Positions 6,073 to 7,854 of a stretch of 7,854 nucleotides of DNA are shown one piece after another (within the stretch, counting starts at the first letter, position 1; each line of letters starts with the position of its first letter). The stretch comes from Flavobacterium sp. (GTDB lineage: Bacteria; Bacteroidota; Bacteroidia; Flavobacteriales; Flavobacteriaceae). The translations under genes were made by a program, and so were the position numbers. The notes beneath the pieces were generated by a model. That model worked only from the letters and a program-made list of their open reading frames with translations. It ran no database searches and was not told the DNA's origin. The stretch spans positions 1 to 7,854 of the forward strand of contig JAUXNR010000374.1 of assembly GCA_030682755.1 (NCBI GenBank). The letters run 5' to 3'.

Positions 6073-6104
6073 AAAAATGCTTTCGTAATGAAAGCATTTT
6101 TTTT
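6073..6104 (+). terminator. Intrinsic terminator of the kdsA-barrel operon
   Basis: A perfect 12-bp stem (6073-6084 pairing with 6090-6101, core GCTTTC/GAAAGC) has a 5-base loop GTAAT and a run of eight T at 6097-6104. It begins 9 bp after the stop of the barrel gene. The flanking A-run and T-run could let it work on both strands, but only the plus strand has a gene upstream. Confidence 0.88.
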
Positions 6105-6127
6105 ACTTTAGGCTTAAATATCATAGT

Positions 6128-6769
6128 ATGAAAAAAATTCTAATTCTATTTTTGTTGATTACTAACTTTACAGTAAAAGCACAAAAGTTTGAGTTTACTA
6201 CTTTAACTGTTTATTCAACAACATTTAAGAACGGCGTAGGAAACGATTTAATATATACTAGTAATTCGGACAACAGTTTTTATTTATCAATCCTCAAAAC
6301 TCCTAACATTATTTTAGCCTATTTATATGATTTGAAACATCTCAAAAAACACACTTTTAGTGTTGAGGAAACCGTTACAAATGGAGTGACTTTTTATAAT
6401 TTTAACTATGAAGAATCAAAACCGATAACCTATTACAATAAAAAAAGTAGGCAGCATTACATTTACGACTTTACGACAATTGAAACAAATGATAGTATTG
6501 AAAAAGTACATATTGATGTTTATAAAAACGCGAAAAGAAAAAAATCAATGATGACTTATGAAATTGATGTTCAAAAAAATAAATCAAATCTGTTTCACGC
6601 TTTTAGAATTATTTGTATTCATCCTTTTGAATTTGAAGAGCGGTTTATGTATGATAAAAAAGGCATTGTAATAAAAGCAAAAGGAAAAACCTTAAACGGA
6701 ACTCCAATTGAACACCAATTACTTGAACATAAAGAAATAGTATTTGAATTAACTGTTCCTAAAAATTAA
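6128..6769 (+). CDS. Exported hypothetical protein
   Basis: I do not recognise this 213-residue protein. It starts with a clear signal peptide, MKKILILFLLITNFTVKA followed by Gln19, the A|Q cleavage type common in Bacteroidota; there is no lipobox cysteine. The mature part is rich in Lys, Thr, Tyr and Phe, with many short beta-like stretches (FEFTTLTVYSTTF, VTFYNFNYEE, HYIYDFTTIE, VHIDVY). A very basic patch, KNAKRKKSMM, lies at about 132-141. It shows no repeats, membrane segments or catalytic motifs that I can name. It sits alone after a terminator, with only a weak promoter-like TACTTTAG at 6104-6111 upstream, and converges on the DUF1801 gene 12 bp downstream. It is probably periplasmic or surface-located and lineage-restricted. 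The ATG at 6128 is fixed by the signal peptide. Confidence 0.7.
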   Translation: MKKILILFLLITNFTVKAQKFEFTTLTVYSTTFKNGVGNDLIYTSNSDNSFYLSILKTPNIILAYLYDLKHLKKHTFSVEETVTNGVTFYNFNYEESKPITYYNKKSRQHYIYDFTTIETNDSIEKVHIDVYKNAKRKKSMMTYEIDVQKNKSNLFHAFRIICIHPFEFEERFMYDKKGIVIKAKGKTLNGTPIEHQLLEHKEIVFELTVPKN

Positions 6770-6791
6770 ATAATGTATGTGTTATTTAGTT
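6761..6791 (-). terminator. Weak AT-only hairpin at the convergent junction
   Basis: TAAATAA (6767-6773) and TTATTTA (6782-6788) form a perfect 7-bp inverted repeat with an 8-base loop, extended by a G-U and two A-U pairs. On the minus strand it is followed by five T (6765-6761), which would suit termination of the DUF1801 transcript. The stem includes both stop codons. It has no GC pairs, so termination would be inefficient. Confidence 0.35.
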
Positions 6792-7150
6792 AAAAATACA
6801 TCTGAAAAATAACGCTTTTGTTCAAGTAATAATTCTATTAAAACCTCATTATTCACTTCCTCCAAGCTTTTGTATTGCAAAGATTTTACTTGAGATCTCC
6901 CCTCGCCTTTCAACTTATCTTGATGTAAAATCAAATTATAACCCCGCATAAAAGCTACATCCACATAACCTCGTTTGTGTGTTGCATTTAAGTAGAGAAA
7001 AGGTCTTTTACCCAGATAATAAAAAGGAATTTTATATTTAAATTGCAACGTCAATTCAGGAATTGTTGCTTCAACAACTGCTTGAACATGCAGTAAAATC
7101 GAGCGATACAACTCAGGTTGATTTAAAATGTATTCTTCGGCTGGTTTCAT
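6782..7150 (-). CDS. DUF1801 domain-containing protein (YdhG-like)
   Basis: This 122-residue cytoplasmic protein matches DUF1801, the YdhG-like fold sometimes described as frataxin-like. It has the usual order: a helical N-terminus (PAEEYILNQPELYRSILLHVQAVVEATIPEL), the KYKIPFYYLGKRPFLYLN core at about 38-55, the VDVAFMRGYNL strand pair at about 63-73, a GEGRSQVKSLQYKSLEEV stretch at 82-99 and a C-terminal helix. Length is normal for the family. B. subtilis YdhG has been proposed as an intracellular iron chaperone; carrying that role over here would be speculative. The ATG at 7150 lies only 4 bp after a TATTTTTG box, suggesting a very short leader or a leaderless mRNA. It is divergent from the membrane-protein gene at 7227 and convergent with the exported protein gene. 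Confidence 0.87.
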   Translation of the reverse strand: MKPAEEYILNQPELYRSILLHVQAVVEATIPELTLQFKYKIPFYYLGKRPFLYLNATHKRGYVDVAFMRGYNLILHQDKLKGEGRSQVKSLQYKSLEEVNNEVLIELLLEQKRYFSDVFLTK

Positions 7151-7154
7151 TTTT

Positions 7155-7162
7155 CAAAAATA
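7155..7162 (-). promoter_or_regulatory. Candidate -7 box of the DUF1801 gene
   Basis: On the minus strand, TATTTTTG (7162 to 7155) matches TAnnTTTG exactly and is followed by AAAA and then the ATG at 7150. Transcription from it would start at or just around the start codon. No clear -33 TTG is visible at 17-23 bp upstream, so the assignment is tentative. Confidence 0.4.
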
Positions 7163-7174
7163 TATTAAAAATTG

Positions 7175-7206
7175 TTTGGTTGAATAAAAACTTATACATT
7201 ACTTTG
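7175..7206 (+). promoter_or_regulatory. Candidate promoter of the multi-spanning membrane protein gene
   Basis: TTTG at 7175-7178 lies 21 bp upstream of TACTTTG (7200-7206), close to the Bacteroidota -33/-7 arrangement (TTTG, then TAnnTTTG). The -7 element is one base short or, read as TTACTTTG, has one mismatch. It ends 20 bp before the ATG at 7227. Confidence 0.45.
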
Positions 7207-7218
7207 CAATTCAAAGTA
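7200..7218. promoter_or_regulatory. Perfect 7-bp inverted repeat overlapping the promoter (candidate operator)
   Basis: TACTTTG and CAAAGTA form a perfect inverted repeat around a 5-base centre (CAATT). The left arm coincides with the -7 element and the centre covers the expected transcription start, 8 bp before the ATG at 7227. The size suits an operator for a small dimeric repressor; a hairpin in the mRNA leader is the alternative. Confidence 0.4.
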
Positions 7219-7226
7219 CTTTAAAC

Positions 7227-7835
7227 ATGGAAACAAAAGATTATTTGAAAGACATACAAGACATCAAACAAATGATGTCAAAATCAACTCAATTTATTTC
7301 GTTGAGTGGTTTATCCGGAGTTCTTGCCGGAATATATGCTTTAATTGGTGCATATATTGTAAACGAATTGATAAATAATCATTCCGGTTATTACATCACT
7401 CTTGAGAGTAAAACATTCAAATTAATACTTTTAACAGCGGTTTGTGTCCTTTTTATTTCCATTGCAACAGCTTTTATATTGACCATTAAAAAGGCAAAAA
7501 AACAAAATGAGAGTGTTTGGAATGCTTCATCAAAAAGATTGTTGGCTAATTTTTCTATTCCAATTTTCACGGGAGGTATATTGATTGTACTTTTACTTAA
7601 AAACGGAACGTATGGTCTGATTGCACCCATGACTTTGATTTTTTATGGCTTAGCCTGTGTGAATGCCAGCAAATATACTTTCAGAGACATTCGGTATTTG
7701 GGAATTACTGAAATAATTCTCGGTTTGATTTCTGTAAACTATTCCGGTTATTCCTTGTATTTTTGGATTTTAGGGTTTGGGGTTTGCCATATTATTTATG
7801 GAGCAGTAATGTATTTTAAATATGAAAGAAGTTAG
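7227..7835 (+). CDS. Multi-spanning membrane protein, conserved in Flavobacteriaceae
   Basis: This 202-residue protein has a cytoplasmic amphipathic N-terminus (METKDYLKDIQDIKQMMSKS) and about six hydrophobic segments (about 23-46, 65-88, 109-124, 129-145, 156-171, 176-196). The 20-residue charged linker at about 87-108 (KKAKKQNESVWNASSKRL) should be cytoplasmic by the positive-inside rule. I know it as a conserved hypothetical family in Flavobacteriaceae; no function is established. From memory, homologues are commonly followed by a small winged-helix regulator gene. That gene would lie just beyond the window, so this cannot be confirmed here. The ATG at 7227 follows a promoter-like element with an overlapping inverted repeat, which fits autoregulation by such a neighbour. 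It is divergent from the DUF1801 gene, 76 bp away. Its TAG stop is part of a short tandem repeat. Confidence 0.8.
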   Translation: METKDYLKDIQDIKQMMSKSTQFISLSGLSGVLAGIYALIGAYIVNELINNHSGYYITLESKTFKLILLTAVCVLFISIATAFILTIKKAKKQNESVWNASSKRLLANFSIPIFTGGILIVLLLKNGTYGLIAPMTLIFYGLACVNASKYTFRDIRYLGITEIILGLISVNYSGYSLYFWILGFGVCHIIYGAVMYFKYERS

Positions 7836-7854
7836 ATTATTGGATTTTTAGATT
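7832..7854. repeat. Short 8-bp tandem repeat reaching the window edge
   Basis: Three consecutive units with an 8-bp period are visible: TTAGATTA, TTGGATTT and TTAGATT (cut by the window edge), consensus TTRGATTW. The first unit contains the TAG stop of the preceding gene. It may continue beyond the window; its length and role cannot be judged from here. Confidence 0.45.

Noticed and set aside
7391..7630. 79-codon minus-strand reading frame opposite the last membrane protein
   Set aside because: Antisense to a frame with clear membrane-helix periodicity; no independent evidence.
1..7854. Search for mobile elements, CRISPR, toxin-antitoxin, defence or phage genes
   Set aside because: No transposase, integrase, spaced direct repeats, nuclease or toxin motifs were found. 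The gene content reads as housekeeping and conserved hypothetical backbone.

Overview
The window looks like ordinary chromosomal backbone from a low-GC member of the Flavobacteriaceae (Bacteroidota), close to Flavobacterium. The evidence is the AT-rich sequence, A-rich leaders without Shine-Dalgarno sequences, several TAnnTTTG-type -7 promoter boxes typical of the phylum, and recognisable families: a triple-tyrosine (Y_Y_Y) membrane regulator, DUF4199, and Bacteroidota-style signal peptides ending in A|Q. I see no transposase, integrase, CRISPR array, tRNA, rRNA or phage gene.

Layout, left to right. (1) Bases 3-2291 (+) are the 3' part of a large one-component sensor: beta-propeller, Y_Y_Y domain, one membrane helix, coiled coil, C-terminal helix-turn-helix. 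Its 5' end lies outside the window. (2) Bases 2288-3254 (-) hold a tight two-gene operon for half-length YeeE/YedE-type membrane proteins, probably together one transporter or channel for thiosulfate or another sulfur compound. It meets the sensor tail to tail, and the two stop codons share bases. (3) A 119-bp divergent regulatory region (3255-3373) carries a promoter candidate in each direction and a 10-bp palindrome. (4) Bases 3374-4320 (+) encode a DUF4199 membrane protein and a small lipoprotein only 2 bp apart. (5) Bases 4378-6063 (+) encode the Kdo-8-phosphate synthase KdsA, with its own promoter, and a secreted protein that is probably a small outer-membrane beta-barrel. A clear intrinsic terminator follows at 6073-6104. 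(6) Bases 6128-6769 (+) encode an unrecognised exported protein, convergent with a DUF1801 protein at 6782-7150 (-). (7) Bases 7227-7835 (+) encode a multi-spanning membrane protein whose promoter overlaps a perfect inverted repeat. An 8-bp tandem repeat begins at its stop codon and runs to the window edge.

Functionally, segments 4 and 5 form an envelope block: an inner-membrane protein, a lipoprotein, the enzyme for the LPS sugar Kdo, and a putative outer-membrane barrel, all co-directional. The sulfur-transport pair is a separate unit on the opposite strand. I did not find a convincing new defence or mobile system. The best leads are the uncharacterised lipoprotein and barrel flanking kdsA, and the inverted-repeat promoter of the last gene.
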